From NCBI GenBank assembly GCA_039810245.1, contig JBDHWQ010000017.1, forward strand, positions 1 through 64,000: DNA of 64,000 bases. The letters are read 5' to 3'. The stretch comes from CALDSL01 sp039810245. Its GTDB lineage: Bacteria > Chloroflexota > Anaerolineae > Anaerolineales > Anaerolineaceae. The position numbers were made by a program, and so were the translations under genes. Positions 42,057-51,139 of the stretch are shown here, one piece after another (position 1 is the first letter of the stretch; the number at the start of each line of letters is the position of its first letter). A model generated the notes under the pieces. That model was given only the letters and a program-made list of their open reading frames with translations, was not told the DNA's origin and did no database searches.

Positions 42057-43634
42057 ATGCTCAGAAAAAAAGTTCGCACTGCGATTGGTCAGGCGCTGAT
42101 CGCCGGACTGTTAATCATTATTGGTTTGGGCCCAACACAGGCCGTCACGTACGGTCAAACTGGGAAAATTAACTGGTCGGCGCCCATTTCATTCGAGCGC
42201 ACTGGCTGGTTCCCGGATATCACCAGTGATGCCACCGGACGGGTGCATATTGCCTGGTCGAACAGCGTGATCAACGCCATCCGTGGTGGCACCGGCTCGG
42301 AACGCCAGGGTTTCGACGTGGTGCTGTATACCAGCAGCACCAATGGCGTGGATTGGGAACCGATCAACGAGATCGCCGCGCTGCGCGAGCCGGTGGTGGG
42401 CAATGTGGAAGTGACCCGCCCGGCGCTGCTGGTGGATAAAGAAGGTTACTTTCACATGACCTTCCGCGATATCAATGTATGGTATTCGCACGCTCCGGCG
42501 GCCCTGGCGGCCGATGCCCGCAGTTGGGAACAACCGGTGCAGGTGAACAGTAACGAGATGGCGTATTTCTCACGGCTGGCGGAAGATTCGAAAGGCCGGC
42601 TGCACATGGTCTACACCGAGGCCGTGCCCACCAGCGAGTGCCTGATCTGCTACCATGTGCAATACCGTTACTCGGACGACGAGGGCAAGACCTGGTCTAC
42701 CGAGACCGATATCTCGGTGATCCCCACCGGTGCGGTAAAGACCACCATCCTGATTGACGGCAAAGACAACGTGCACGTGGTATGGGAAGCCGGCCGCGGC
42801 GGTACGCTGGGCCACGTGGTGGACCCGACTTCGGTGATGTATACCGTATCGTACAACCGCGGGCTAAGCTGGAGCAATCCGATTGAGCTGGTTGCGCCGG
42901 AAGGCGAGCGCAGTCACAACGTGACTATTGGGCAGGATGGTGACGGTAACCTGGTGACCGCCTGGCTGTCGCTGCCGGACGATATGGTGTATTACGCGGT
43001 TTCGATGGATAACGGCCTTTCCTGGAGCACGCCCGCGCCGATCCCGGGCATTATGGGGGCCTGGGCGAACTATAGCAACCGCCTGGATACCTACTCGATG
43101 GCCACCGACAGCGCCGGTAATCTGCACATGGTTCTGGTGGGTCGCGCTACGGCTACCGATGAAAAACTGACGCTGTACCACATGACCTGGGATGGCACGG
43201 CCTGGCTGGCGCCCGACGCGATCGTTTCGTACACCGGAGACACGCCTGAATGGCCTCGCATTGCCATCAGCAATGGCAACCAGCTCAACGTGACCTGGTT
43301 TGTGCGCCCGGAAGACTTCGTCTGGGCGGCGGCCGGGGATTATTATAAGATCTGGTTCTCTCGCGCGCGGGTGAACGCGCCGTATATTGCTTCGCAGGAT
43401 TACCCGCCTGTGTCAGTGGATGTGACCGAAACACCCACGGTGGAGCCGACACTGCCAGCCGAGACGCCGTACCCGACGCCGGTGCCGCTGAACGTCAGCC
43501 TGCCTGAGGAAGCGATCAGCCAGGACACTGTGTCTGAGGTAGGGCAGCTCAACTTGCTCCTGCGCGCGCTGATCCCTGCCGCTGTGCTGACCGGCGGGCT
43601 GCTGGCGGTCATCCTGATCCGCAAGCGCTGGTAG
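42057..43634 (+). CDS. Membrane-anchored BNR/sialidase-fold beta-propeller protein
   Basis: The 525-residue protein has a signal peptide (about 8-30) and a sialidase-type propeller with several Asp-box-like motifs (SSTNGVDW, SDDEGKTWS, SYNRGLSWS, SMDNGLSWS). A Pro/Thr-rich stalk (about 445-475) and a C-terminal membrane helix followed by RKRW place the protein on the outer face of the membrane. No sialidase arginine triad is obvious, so a binding rather than hydrolytic role is likely. It sits just before the last GT and the Wzz-kinase, within the polysaccharide locus. Confidence 0.78.
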   Translation: MLRKKVRTAIGQALIAGLLIIIGLGPTQAVTYGQTGKINWSAPISFERTGWFPDITSDATGRVHIAWSNSVINAIRGGTGSERQGFDVVLYTSSTNGVDWEPINEIAALREPVVGNVEVTRPALLVDKEGYFHMTFRDINVWYSHAPAALAADARSWEQPVQVNSNEMAYFSRLAEDSKGRLHMVYTEAVPTSECLICYHVQYRYSDDEGKTWSTETDISVIPTGAVKTTILIDGKDNVHVVWEAGRGGTLGHVVDPTSVMYTVSYNRGLSWSNPIELVAPEGERSHNVTIGQDGDGNLVTAWLSLPDDMVYYAVSMDNGLSWSTPAPIPGIMGAWANYSNRLDTYSMATDSAGNLHMVLVGRATATDEKLTLYHMTWDGTAWLAPDAIVSYTGDTPEWPRIAISNGNQLNVTWFVRPEDFVWAAAGDYYKIWFSRARVNAPYIASQDYPPVSVDVTETPTVEPTLPAETPYPTPVPLNVSLPEEAISQDTVSEVGQLNLLLRALIPAAVLTGGLLAVILIRKRW

Positions 43635-43650
43635 ACAAGGGGGAAACGGA

Positions 43651-44904
43651 TTGGACCAGCCATTAAACATTCTCTATGTCGTGCCCTACGTGCCCAACCT
43701 GATCCGCGTGCGGCCGTATAACCTGATCCGAAATCTGGCCGAGCGCGGGCACTGTGTGACGGTGGCCACGCTGTACACCAGCGAGCGCGAGCGGCTGGAA
43801 GCCGAAAAGCTGCGCGCGTTTGTAAGCGGGATGCGCACATTCCCCATGCCCACGCTGCGTTCGCTGGCGAACGCAGCCATGGCGCTGCCCAGCCGCGTGC
43901 CGCTGCAAGCCGTGTATGCGTGGAACGTGGCATTCGCGCAGGCGCTGGCGGAGATGGCCCCATCATTTGACGTGGTGCACGTGGAGCACCTGCGCGGCGC
44001 GCGCTATGGCCTGTACCTGAAGAATGAGCTGGCCGCGCGCGGCGTTTGCCCGCCGGTGGTGTGGGACAGCGTAGACTGCATCACGCTGTTATTCCGCCAG
44101 GCGGCAGCCAGCAGCCGCAGCCTGCCCAAACGGCTGATCACCCGGCTGGACCTGCGCCGCACCGAGACGTACGAAGGCTGGCTGGCGCGACAGTTCGACC
44201 ACGTGGCGGTGACTTCGGCGCTGGATCAAAAGGCCCTGGCCTCGCTGATGCCGTCCGGCAGCCCGATTTCCAGCATTTCGGTGCTGGCCAACGGGGTTGA
44301 CCTGGATTACTTTACGCCCGACCCGAGCGTGGAGCGCGAGCCAGCCACGCTGGTGATCAGCGGCAAGATGAGCTATCACGCCAACGTGACGATGACGCTT
44401 AACCTGATCCAGAACATCATGCCGATCGTGTGGGCGCGCCGGCCGGATACGCGCGTGCTGGTGGTGGGCAAAGACCCGCCGCGGGAAATTCAAGCGCTGG
44501 GGGCGAATCCCAACGTAATTGTGACAGGCACGGTGGACGATATTCGCCCGTACCTGTACCGCGCTACCATGGCGGTCACCCCGATCACCTACGGGACGGG
44601 CATCCAGAACAAGGTGCTGGAGGCGATGGCCTGCGCCACGCCAGTCGTATCCACGCCGCAGGCGGTTTCCGCGCTGCGCGTGGCCCCGGGGCGCGATGTG
44701 CTGGTAGCGCAAGAGCCGATCGCGTTTGGCGAGGCGGTGTTAAAACTACTGACCGATATTCCACTACAGCGACAGGTAGGGCAGGCCGGGCGCGCGTATG
44801 TCGAAGCGCACCACAAGTGGTCTGAGATTGCGGCTGAACTGGAAACGATTTATCGAGACGCGATCCGCGCGACCGGAAAAACGCTGGAAAGGGAACAGGT
44901 ATGA
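43651..44904 (+). CDS. Glycosyltransferase family 4 (paralog group)
   Basis: The 417-residue GT-B enzyme starts NILYVVPYVPNLIRVRPYNLIRNLAERGH, with VVWDSVDCITLLFRQAA, FTPDPSVEREPATLVISGKMSYHANV and VTPITYGTGIQNKVLEAMACATPVVSTPQAV. It is paralogous to 28502 and 32085 and resembles the exosortase-associated sugar transferases. The start is TTG 43651, behind GGGGGAAA. The stop shares four bases with the Wzz-kinase start. Confidence 0.9.
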   Translation: MDQPLNILYVVPYVPNLIRVRPYNLIRNLAERGHCVTVATLYTSERERLEAEKLRAFVSGMRTFPMPTLRSLANAAMALPSRVPLQAVYAWNVAFAQALAEMAPSFDVVHVEHLRGARYGLYLKNELAARGVCPPVVWDSVDCITLLFRQAAASSRSLPKRLITRLDLRRTETYEGWLARQFDHVAVTSALDQKALASLMPSGSPISSISVLANGVDLDYFTPDPSVEREPATLVISGKMSYHANVTMTLNLIQNIMPIVWARRPDTRVLVVGKDPPREIQALGANPNVIVTGTVDDIRPYLYRATMAVTPITYGTGIQNKVLEAMACATPVVSTPQAVSALRVAPGRDVLVAQEPIAFGEAVLKLLTDIPLQRQVGQAGRAYVEAHHKWSEIAAELETIYRDAIRATGKTLEREQV

Positions 44905-46502
44905 AAACCAAAGAATATTTTGCCCCGTTATTGAAGTGGTGGTGGCTGATTCTGATTGCGATGCTGGTGGGAGGGGGCTCGGCATACCTGGCCACCCGCC
45001 CGTTGCCGTGGGTGTACGAAGCGCACTCCACGCTGGTGATTGGGCGTTTTCTATTCAGCCTCAACCCGACCCAGGATGAGCTGTACCTGAGCCAGCAACT
45101 GGCGCAAACCTACGCAGATATTGCTGACCGCGAACCGGTGCGCAATGCCACCATGAAAGCGCTGGGCATCAATGCCCTGCCAGATTTTGAAGCACGCCCG
45201 CTGGCAAACGGGCCATTTATGGAAATTTCCGTAACGTATACCGACCCGGTAGTGGCGCAAGCGGTTGCTAACGAGCTGGCGCGCCAGTTGATCCTGCTCA
45301 GCCCGGCAAGCCTGCAGCAAAGCGATGATGCCGGATCGAGCGCGTTCGTACAAGAACAACTCAAAGACGTGCAGGATAAAATCAACCGCACCAAGACCGA
45401 AATCAAGAAGAAACAGGCCGACCTGGCCACGCTCAACAGCGCGGTGCTGATCCAGCAGACGGAAAATGAGCTCAACGCGCTGGACACGCGCCTGACCTCG
45501 CTGCAGCAGATTTACGCCAACATGCAGGCCACCATGCCGCAGAGCGCGCGCAACCAGCTAAGCATCTATGAAACCGCCGACCTGCCGGTGCGCCCGGTTG
45601 GGCCTAATAAAATCCTGATTATTCTGCTGGCCGTGGTGGGCGGGTTTGTGCTGTCGGCGCTGGCGGCGTATGGTATTGAAGCGCTGGACACATCGGTAAA
45701 AACGCAAGAAGAGATCGTGCGGCTGCTGGATAAGCCGGTGATTGGCCGCGTTGCGGTGATGCCGGGCAGCGGAAAGCGCCTGGCTTTTGTGGCCGACCAG
45801 CCGCAATCGGGCGTGACGGAGGATTTCCGCCTGCTGCGCACCAACCTCGAATTCTTTGCGGTGGACCAGCCACAAAAGACGCTGATGATCACCAGCGCCA
45901 GTCTGGGTGATGGCAAGTCCACGGTTTCCGCGAACCTGGCGATTATGCTGGCCATGGACAGCAACTACCAGCAGATCATCCTGGTGGAAGCAGATTTCCG
46001 CCGCCCGGTGCTGGCGGAAGGTCTGGGGCTGGAGCAGACGGTGGGTCTGAGCGATATGATTTCGCATAACCTGCCGGTGCGTGAAATGTTGATCCCGTAT
46101 CCGGACAACCCGCGCCTGAAAGTGCTGCCGGCGGGGACGATTCCGCCTAACCCGACTGAGCTGCTGCTGTCGCAGCGCATGGATCACATCATCGAAGAAC
46201 TGCGCGGGATGGCGGATAAGATCGTGTTTGACGCGCCACCGGTGACCGTGGCGGATGCCTCGGTGCTGGCGAAAAAGGTGGACGGTGTGCTGGTGGTCGT
46301 GCGGCCGGGCATCTCGTCGCGCTCGGCGGTGACGGCGATGAACGAGCAGCTTAAGCGGGTGGGGGCAAACGTGCTGGGTATTGTGCTGAACACGGTACGC
46401 GGCCGCAGCACCTACTACGCGACACAATATAACAAACGCAAGCGCCCGGGCCGCCGCAAGCCATCCGAGCTTGGCGCGGAAACGCGCATCGAAGGTGCGT
46501 AG
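44901..46502 (+). CDS. Fused chain-length determinant and bacterial tyrosine kinase (Wzc/CapAB-like)
   Basis: The 533-residue protein has an N-terminal Wzz-type domain with a membrane helix near 14-32, a coiled-coil middle (about 150-215) and a second membrane helix (about 233-255). The BY-kinase ATPase domain has Walker A GDGKST (336-341), Walker A' VEADFRRP (362-369) and Walker B IVFDAPP. The C-terminus has a small Tyr cluster (YYATQY) rather than a long Tyr tail. It controls polysaccharide chain length and export by phosphorylation cycles. No Wza exporter or tyrosine phosphatase is nearby. It is coupled to the preceding GT gene by ATGA. Confidence 0.92.
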   Translation: MKTKEYFAPLLKWWWLILIAMLVGGGSAYLATRPLPWVYEAHSTLVIGRFLFSLNPTQDELYLSQQLAQTYADIADREPVRNATMKALGINALPDFEARPLANGPFMEISVTYTDPVVAQAVANELARQLILLSPASLQQSDDAGSSAFVQEQLKDVQDKINRTKTEIKKKQADLATLNSAVLIQQTENELNALDTRLTSLQQIYANMQATMPQSARNQLSIYETADLPVRPVGPNKILIILLAVVGGFVLSALAAYGIEALDTSVKTQEEIVRLLDKPVIGRVAVMPGSGKRLAFVADQPQSGVTEDFRLLRTNLEFFAVDQPQKTLMITSASLGDGKSTVSANLAIMLAMDSNYQQIILVEADFRRPVLAEGLGLEQTVGLSDMISHNLPVREMLIPYPDNPRLKVLPAGTIPPNPTELLLSQRMDHIIEELRGMADKIVFDAPPVTVADASVLAKKVDGVLVVVRPGISSRSAVTAMNEQLKRVGANVLGIVLNTVRGRSTYYATQYNKRKRPGRRKPSELGAETRIEGA

Positions 46503-46536
46503 CGCTGCCGGTTTTGGGGGCGAAAAGGGGACATCC

Positions 46537-47091
46537 ATGGAAATTTGCCAGACGTCGCTGCCGGGCGTGCTGTTAATGGCGCCGAAAGTGTTTGAAGACC
46601 CGCGCGGGTTTTTTATGGAAACCTATCGCTATAGCGAGATGGAAGCCCTGGGCATACCAGCGTTTGTGCAGGGCAACCACTCCGGCTCGGTGCGCGGCAC
46701 GCTGCGCGGGCTTCACTACCAGGTGCGCCAGAGTCAGGGCAAGCTGGTACGCTGCGTGGCGGGCGAAGTGTTCGATGTAGCGGTGGACATCCGTCCCGGC
46801 TCGGAGACGTTTGGCCGCTGGTTTGGCGCGGTGCTTTCGGCAGCCAACCGGCAGATGATGTGGGTCCCGGCCGGTCTGGCGCATGGGTTCCTGACGCTGA
46901 GCGAGTGGGCCGAGATCGTTTACCAGGCTACGGATTATTACGCGCCGCTATGGGAGCGCACCCTGTTATGGAATGACGCTTCGGTCGGTGTGCAGTGGCC
47001 GCTGGAGCAGTACGGCATCGCTCCGCTGCTCTCGCCCAAAGACGAGCTTGGCAAGCTGCTGGCGGAAATTGATCTGCCTGAGCTGGCATAA
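46537..47091 (+). CDS. rfbC: dTDP-4-dehydrorhamnose 3,5-epimerase
   Basis: RmlC epimerises dTDP-4-keto-6-deoxy-glucose to the rhamnose series. The 184-residue cupin has FEDPRGFFMETYR, VQGNHSGSVRGTLRGLHYQ (catalytic His region), GEVFDVAVDIRPGS and VPAGLAHGFLTLSE. ATG 46537 follows AAGGGG. It completes the rhamnose pathway but lies about 40 kb from rfbBAD, at the other edge of the locus. A strong terminator follows. Confidence 0.96.
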   Translation: MEICQTSLPGVLLMAPKVFEDPRGFFMETYRYSEMEALGIPAFVQGNHSGSVRGTLRGLHYQVRQSQGKLVRCVAGEVFDVAVDIRPGSETFGRWFGAVLSAANRQMMWVPAGLAHGFLTLSEWAEIVYQATDYYAPLWERTLLWNDASVGVQWPLEQYGIAPLLSPKDELGKLLAEIDLPELA

Positions 47092-47092
47092 A

Positions 47093-47143
47093 CAGGAAGC
47101 ACAAAAAATGGGCTGCGTCGCAGCCCATTTTTTGTGCTTCCTG
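47093..47143. terminator. Bidirectional terminator between rfbC and the ABC permease
   Basis: A perfect 25-base inverted repeat (47093-47117 with 47119-47143, one central base) contains A and T tracts beside a GC-rich tip. It starts two bases after the rfbC stop and ends 13 bases before the convergent permease stop, so it can stop transcription from both sides. Confidence 0.92.
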
Positions 47144-47155
47144 CAGGTCCGTATC

Positions 47156-48682
47156 TTAGCCGGTGGCCATTTTGCGGCGCATGAGCAGCCAGCTTACCAG
47201 GAACATAACCACGCCAATGGCCGCCAGGCCGCCGATGAGGGTCAGGTTGAGATTATTACCGCGCAGCATGATGTCTTGCAGCAGCACCGTGCCGTATGTG
47301 GCGGGTAGCAGCCACGACACGATGCGCACCGGGCCGGCCAGGTAGCGCAGGTCGAGGATGAAGCCGCTGAAGAACACGCTGAGCAGCAGGGCGATCATGG
47401 CGAACTGGACTGCCTGGCTTTCGGTGCCGGCCACCAGCGAGATGAAGAAGCCGATGCCCAGCGAGGCGAACAGCAGCAGGAACGCGACGATGGCAAAGTT
47501 GGCCCATGACCCGAGCATGGGTACACCCAGGCCGTAGTACAACAGCAGTGACAGGATCACGGCGATGAGCGCGCCGAAGAACAGGTAGCTGAGGTACTTG
47601 CCGATCATGGTCTGGCCGGATGTGACCGGCGAGACGCGGAACAGCTCCATCATCCCGGCGCGGCGCTCGCGCACAATGGACAGAGCGGCGACGGTGATGG
47701 TGATATGCTGGAGCAGCAGCACGATCACGCCCGGGGTAAAGAAAGCCATGGGCGTGAACTGGAATTCGCTGATACCGTAGACCTTGCTGGTAAAGGGACG
47801 GGTGAGCACGTTAGGGGAAATGCTGCGGAACTCGGCCAACTGGCTTTCCAGGTCGCCCAGCTCTTTTTCCTGCTTGTCCAGGTCGGCGATCTCGGCGTTG
47901 TAATTGTCTTTTTCCACCACCTCGTTGGTGTTGGAGGGGTTGTTCTGTACGCTGTCCAGCAGGCTGAGGATGCTTCCCGCGCTGTTGGGCTGATTGGAGC
48001 TGGCGCCCATATTTTGTTCCACGCCATTGAGCAGGCCGGCGCTGGCGCCCACCGCCAGGGCCAGCGAGGAAATGTTACCGCGCATCTGGCGCTGCTGCGA
48101 GCGGGCTTCGCCAACGTTCCCTGCCTGGAGCGCAGCCTTCATGGCGGCAGCGTTCTGGCGCGCGGCGCTGACCTCTTCCTGGACGCTGGCGGCATCCGAC
48201 TGGCCTTCTTCGGCGGCCTGGGAGAGCACGCGCCGGTTAACTTCCTGCACGTAAACCTGGCCCAGGTATTCGATGTAACTGATCTGCGCAGGGTCGATCT
48301 CGTTGTGGTAGATCTCGAAAGAAGCCTGCTCGTTGTTGCGGATCGTCTCGCTGGCATTTTCGGGGACAACGACGAGCATATCGATCTGGTTGTTGCGCAG
48401 CATGCGCCGGGCGCCTTCCAGGTCGGCGGTCATGCCCTGGTATACGAGTTGCGGACTGATGGTGGGGGCATATTCGTTGATCTGCGCCGCCAATGGGCTG
48501 TCCTGGTTCTGCACCACGAACAGCGTACGCACCGCGCGGGCCTGGTTGGTGTAGCCCAGGCCGAACAGCAGCAGGATGAGGAACGGGCCGAACACCAGCG
48601 CCAGGATCAGGCGCGGCTGGCGCAAGACTTCAATAATTTCCTTGCGCAGAAAAGCAGACATGCGGATGAGGAACTTACCCAC
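47156..48682 (-). CDS. ABC-2 type exporter permease
   Basis: The 508-residue ABC-2 membrane subunit has an N-terminal helix (about 23-42), a long extracytoplasmic domain with a predicted coiled coil around 255-290, and about five helices in the last 200 residues (FFTPGVIVLLLQHITITVAAL, RERRAGMMELFRVSPV, LSYLFFGALIAVIL). It forms the channel for the ATPase encoded just upstream; the eight-base overlap between the two genes supports one operon. The substrate is unknown (drug, lipid or polymer). Confidence 0.92.
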   Translation of the reverse strand: MGKFLIRMSAFLRKEIIEVLRQPRLILALVFGPFLILLLFGLGYTNQARAVRTLFVVQNQDSPLAAQINEYAPTISPQLVYQGMTADLEGARRMLRNNQIDMLVVVPENASETIRNNEQASFEIYHNEIDPAQISYIEYLGQVYVQEVNRRVLSQAAEEGQSDAASVQEEVSAARQNAAAMKAALQAGNVGEARSQQRQMRGNISSLALAVGASAGLLNGVEQNMGASSNQPNSAGSILSLLDSVQNNPSNTNEVVEKDNYNAEIADLDKQEKELGDLESQLAEFRSISPNVLTRPFTSKVYGISEFQFTPMAFFTPGVIVLLLQHITITVAALSIVRERRAGMMELFRVSPVTSGQTMIGKYLSYLFFGALIAVILSLLLYYGLGVPMLGSWANFAIVAFLLLFASLGIGFFISLVAGTESQAVQFAMIALLLSVFFSGFILDLRYLAGPVRIVSWLLPATYGTVLLQDIMLRGNNLNLTLIGGLAAIGVVMFLVSWLLMRRKMATG

Positions 48683-49703
48683 GTTTCACCTCTTCGCCCG
48701 TCAGACCACTGGCGGTCTGGTTCTCGGTATTGGCGGCGCGGGCTGCTTCGACAATACTGACAAAAACATCGTCAAATGGAGGCAGGTATTCTTCCACTGA
48801 TTTGACCGCGATATTGTGCTCGTTCGTCCAATTGATGATATCGGGGATGGCGGTGCTGGCTTCTTCGACGATCAGCCGCAGCGCGTTAGAGCCGGTCTGG
48901 TAACCGCCGGTACGGCGCACAAACGGCAGTTGCTGTAACTGGCCGATTTCGGACCAGCCCAGCGGCTGTTCGGTGGTCAGGTCTACCACATCACCGTTGA
49001 AGGCGCGGCGGCGCAACCCTTCGGGCGTTTCCATCATCAGCAGGCGTCCTTCGGCCATCACACCCACGTAGTCACAGTAAGCAGCTTCGTTAACATACTG
49101 CGTGGTAATAAACATGGTGCGCCCGCTGGCCTTCAGCTCCTGGAACTGGTCCCAGAACTTGCGGCGCAGGATCGGATCGATGCCGGCGGTGGGTTCGTCG
49201 AGGAAGATCAGCTCGGGGTTATGGATCAGCGAAGAGGCAAGCGCCAGGCGGCGCTGCATGCCGCCGGAAATCTGGCGCGCCAGCTTGTTACGGTGCTCAT
49301 CCAGCTCAACGAACTCGAGCAGCGAGCGAATACGCTTGCCGCGACCAAAAATCTTCATGCCATACAGCGAGGCGGCGAAGTTCATGTTTTCCATGATGCT
49401 CAGGTCGGGATAGAGCACGAAGAGCTGCGGCATATAGCCCATGCGCTCGCGCAGCCGGCTGTCGAAGCGGTCGGGGGCCAGCCCGAACACGCTGACTTCT
49501 CCCGCCGTGGGGCGATAAATGCCGGTCATCAGGCGCACGGTGGTGGTTTTGCCACAGCCGCTGGGGCCGATGAAGCCGATGATTTTGCCCTGCTGGATCT
49601 GGAAATTGAGATCCTGCACGGCGTAGTCATTGCCAAACTGCTTGGTGAGGCCGCGCGCGCTGACAGTAACGGCGGGCGTGGCGTTGGGTGTTGCTGCTAC
49701 CAT
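48675..49703 (-). CDS. ABC transporter ATP-binding protein
   Basis: The 342-residue ATPase has Walker A GPSGCGKTT, a Q-loop region YMPQ, signature ISGGMQRRLALASSL, Walker B LIFLDEPTAGIDP and a switch in ITTQYVNEAAY (the usual H-loop His is replaced by Gln in TTQ). This belongs to the CcmA/NatA-like class of ABC-2 exporters. A C-terminal DUF4162-like extension follows. ATG 49703 is behind AGGTGA; the upstream extension is not conserved-looking. It pairs with the permease at 47156. Confidence 0.9.
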   Translation of the reverse strand: MVAATPNATPAVTVSARGLTKQFGNDYAVQDLNFQIQQGKIIGFIGPSGCGKTTTVRLMTGIYRPTAGEVSVFGLAPDRFDSRLRERMGYMPQLFVLYPDLSIMENMNFAASLYGMKIFGRGKRIRSLLEFVELDEHRNKLARQISGGMQRRLALASSLIHNPELIFLDEPTAGIDPILRRKFWDQFQELKASGRTMFITTQYVNEAAYCDYVGVMAEGRLLMMETPEGLRRRAFNGDVVDLTTEQPLGWSEIGQLQQLPFVRRTGGYQTGSNALRLIVEEASTAIPDIINWTNEHNIAVKSVEEYLPPFDDVFVSIVEAARAANTENQTASGLTGEEVKRG

Positions 49704-49786
49704 TGTTTCACCTGTAAAATGTCTGTTCCTGTTGGCCCCCACCAAGCGCACGGGGAGCCTCTTATCTTTACCCGGAGGGTGCGGCG

Positions 49787-51010
49787 CTATGGCTGGCGGG
49801 TTTTTTCCAGCACTTCCGTGTCTTTTAAGGCTTCCTCGACCTGTTTCTTGAGCTCTTCTTTGGACGGGCGGCGTTTGCCCAGGCCCTTGAGCGTTTGCAT
49901 GAGCTGATCGGTGATCTTCCGTGTCATCTGGTTGAGAGTGTCGTTGGAGATGCGCTCACCACTCTCAAACCAGCGCATGGCGGCCAGGCCCATCACTACG
50001 GTGGTAGAGGTGGCGATGGCCGCGGAGAGCAGCCAGCCGGGAATGCCGCCCAGCTTGCTCAGCTCGGCAAACAGCCGGCGGCCCAGGAAACCCAGGCCAA
50101 AGGTGGCGATAAGCTCGCGCGCGCGGCTTGGTGTTATGTCGTACTGGTAGATGCGCGCGATGCCCAGCACCATAATCGACTGGGTGACGAGCAGCGGGCC
50201 AAAATCGAGAACGGGCAGAGGGGTGAGCGCGATGGCAGCGGATACCGAGGCAGCGCTGACGATATTGCGCCAGGCGAGCTGCGCGCGGTATTCGGGTAGG
50301 GCGCGCCCCAGGGCGGTGATGAGCTGCGGCTCCGCCACGGCAATCGCCATCAACACCTGGCTCAGGTTGCGGCCGTCACGGGCGGCGATGGGAATGATCT
50401 GCGTTTTTTCGAGGCCCAGGTTGGCGGCCGCGCTCTGGACGACGGCTTCTTCCTCTTTGCGCACCATGTCAATTTTGTTGAGTACCACAATATAGGGCTT
50501 GCCCAGCGCGCGCAGATCGGAGAATAACTGCTGTTCGGCCTTCTTGACGCCCTGGATGGCGTCAAACATGATAATAAGGAAATCGGCTGAGCGCGCGGCT
50601 TCAAATGCGCGGCGGCGCTCTTCATCACCCACTTCGCCGGCGGCATCGGCGCCGGGGGTGTCGACCACGGCAAATAGCCCGGCATCGGCCTGCTGGTTAA
50701 AGCGCGTGGTTCCGGGTACCGGGCTGACGGCGGCCTGATCTTCCTTGCGGTGGATGAACTGGTTGTACAGCGTGGATTTGCCCACGTTGGCCGGTCCGGT
50801 GATGGCAACCCGGTGTTTATCGCCAAATGCCTGGCGGGCCTGGTTGATGGACATGCCTACCAGCGTGCGCAGCATATTGCTCTGCGGCGGAATACCACGG
50901 AACAGGGTGAGGATGCTCTCGCGTTCGGCGGGCGGCAGCGTGTCGAGCACGCGGCGTAACGTGGCGCGCATTTCTGGCGGCAGTTTATCGATTACCTCAC
51001 TGGGTTCCAA
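49787..51010 (-). CDS. Era/YcjX-like GTPase with DUF697-type membrane domain
   Basis: The 407-residue protein has a small helical N-terminus and a TRAFAC GTPase domain with G1 GPANVGKS (72-79), G3 DTPG near 117 and G4 NKID near 178. A C-terminal hydrophobic domain of about 130 residues (about 245-345) resembles DUF697, and a basic coiled tail follows. Such GTPases are membrane-associated and their role is poorly understood. It is transcribed in the same direction as the ABC exporter, with an 83-base gap. Confidence 0.8.
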   Translation of the reverse strand: MEPSEVIDKLPPEMRATLRRVLDTLPPAERESILTLFRGIPPQSNMLRTLVGMSINQARQAFGDKHRVAITGPANVGKSTLYNQFIHRKEDQAAVSPVPGTTRFNQQADAGLFAVVDTPGADAAGEVGDEERRRAFEAARSADFLIIMFDAIQGVKKAEQQLFSDLRALGKPYIVVLNKIDMVRKEEEAVVQSAAANLGLEKTQIIPIAARDGRNLSQVLMAIAVAEPQLITALGRALPEYRAQLAWRNIVSAASVSAAIALTPLPVLDFGPLLVTQSIMVLGIARIYQYDITPSRARELIATFGLGFLGRRLFAELSKLGGIPGWLLSAAIATSTTVVMGLAAMRWFESGERISNDTLNQMTRKITDQLMQTLKGLGKRRPSKEELKKQVEEALKDTEVLEKTRQP

Positions 51011-51139
51011 TATTTTCCCTCCCGTTCATTTTCCCCTGGTTCACCGCGCGATGTTTTTTCACGTCATTCCACGCGGATTGCTTTCAGACTGACTTATACC
51101 ACACCTGGCAGTGCTGCAAGGGCGTTTTGCGGGAGAGTC

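Noticed and set aside
47705..48760. A 351-codon plus-strand frame across the ABC transporter genes
   Set aside because: It is antisense to two clear transporter genes and has a composition typical of a mirrored frame.
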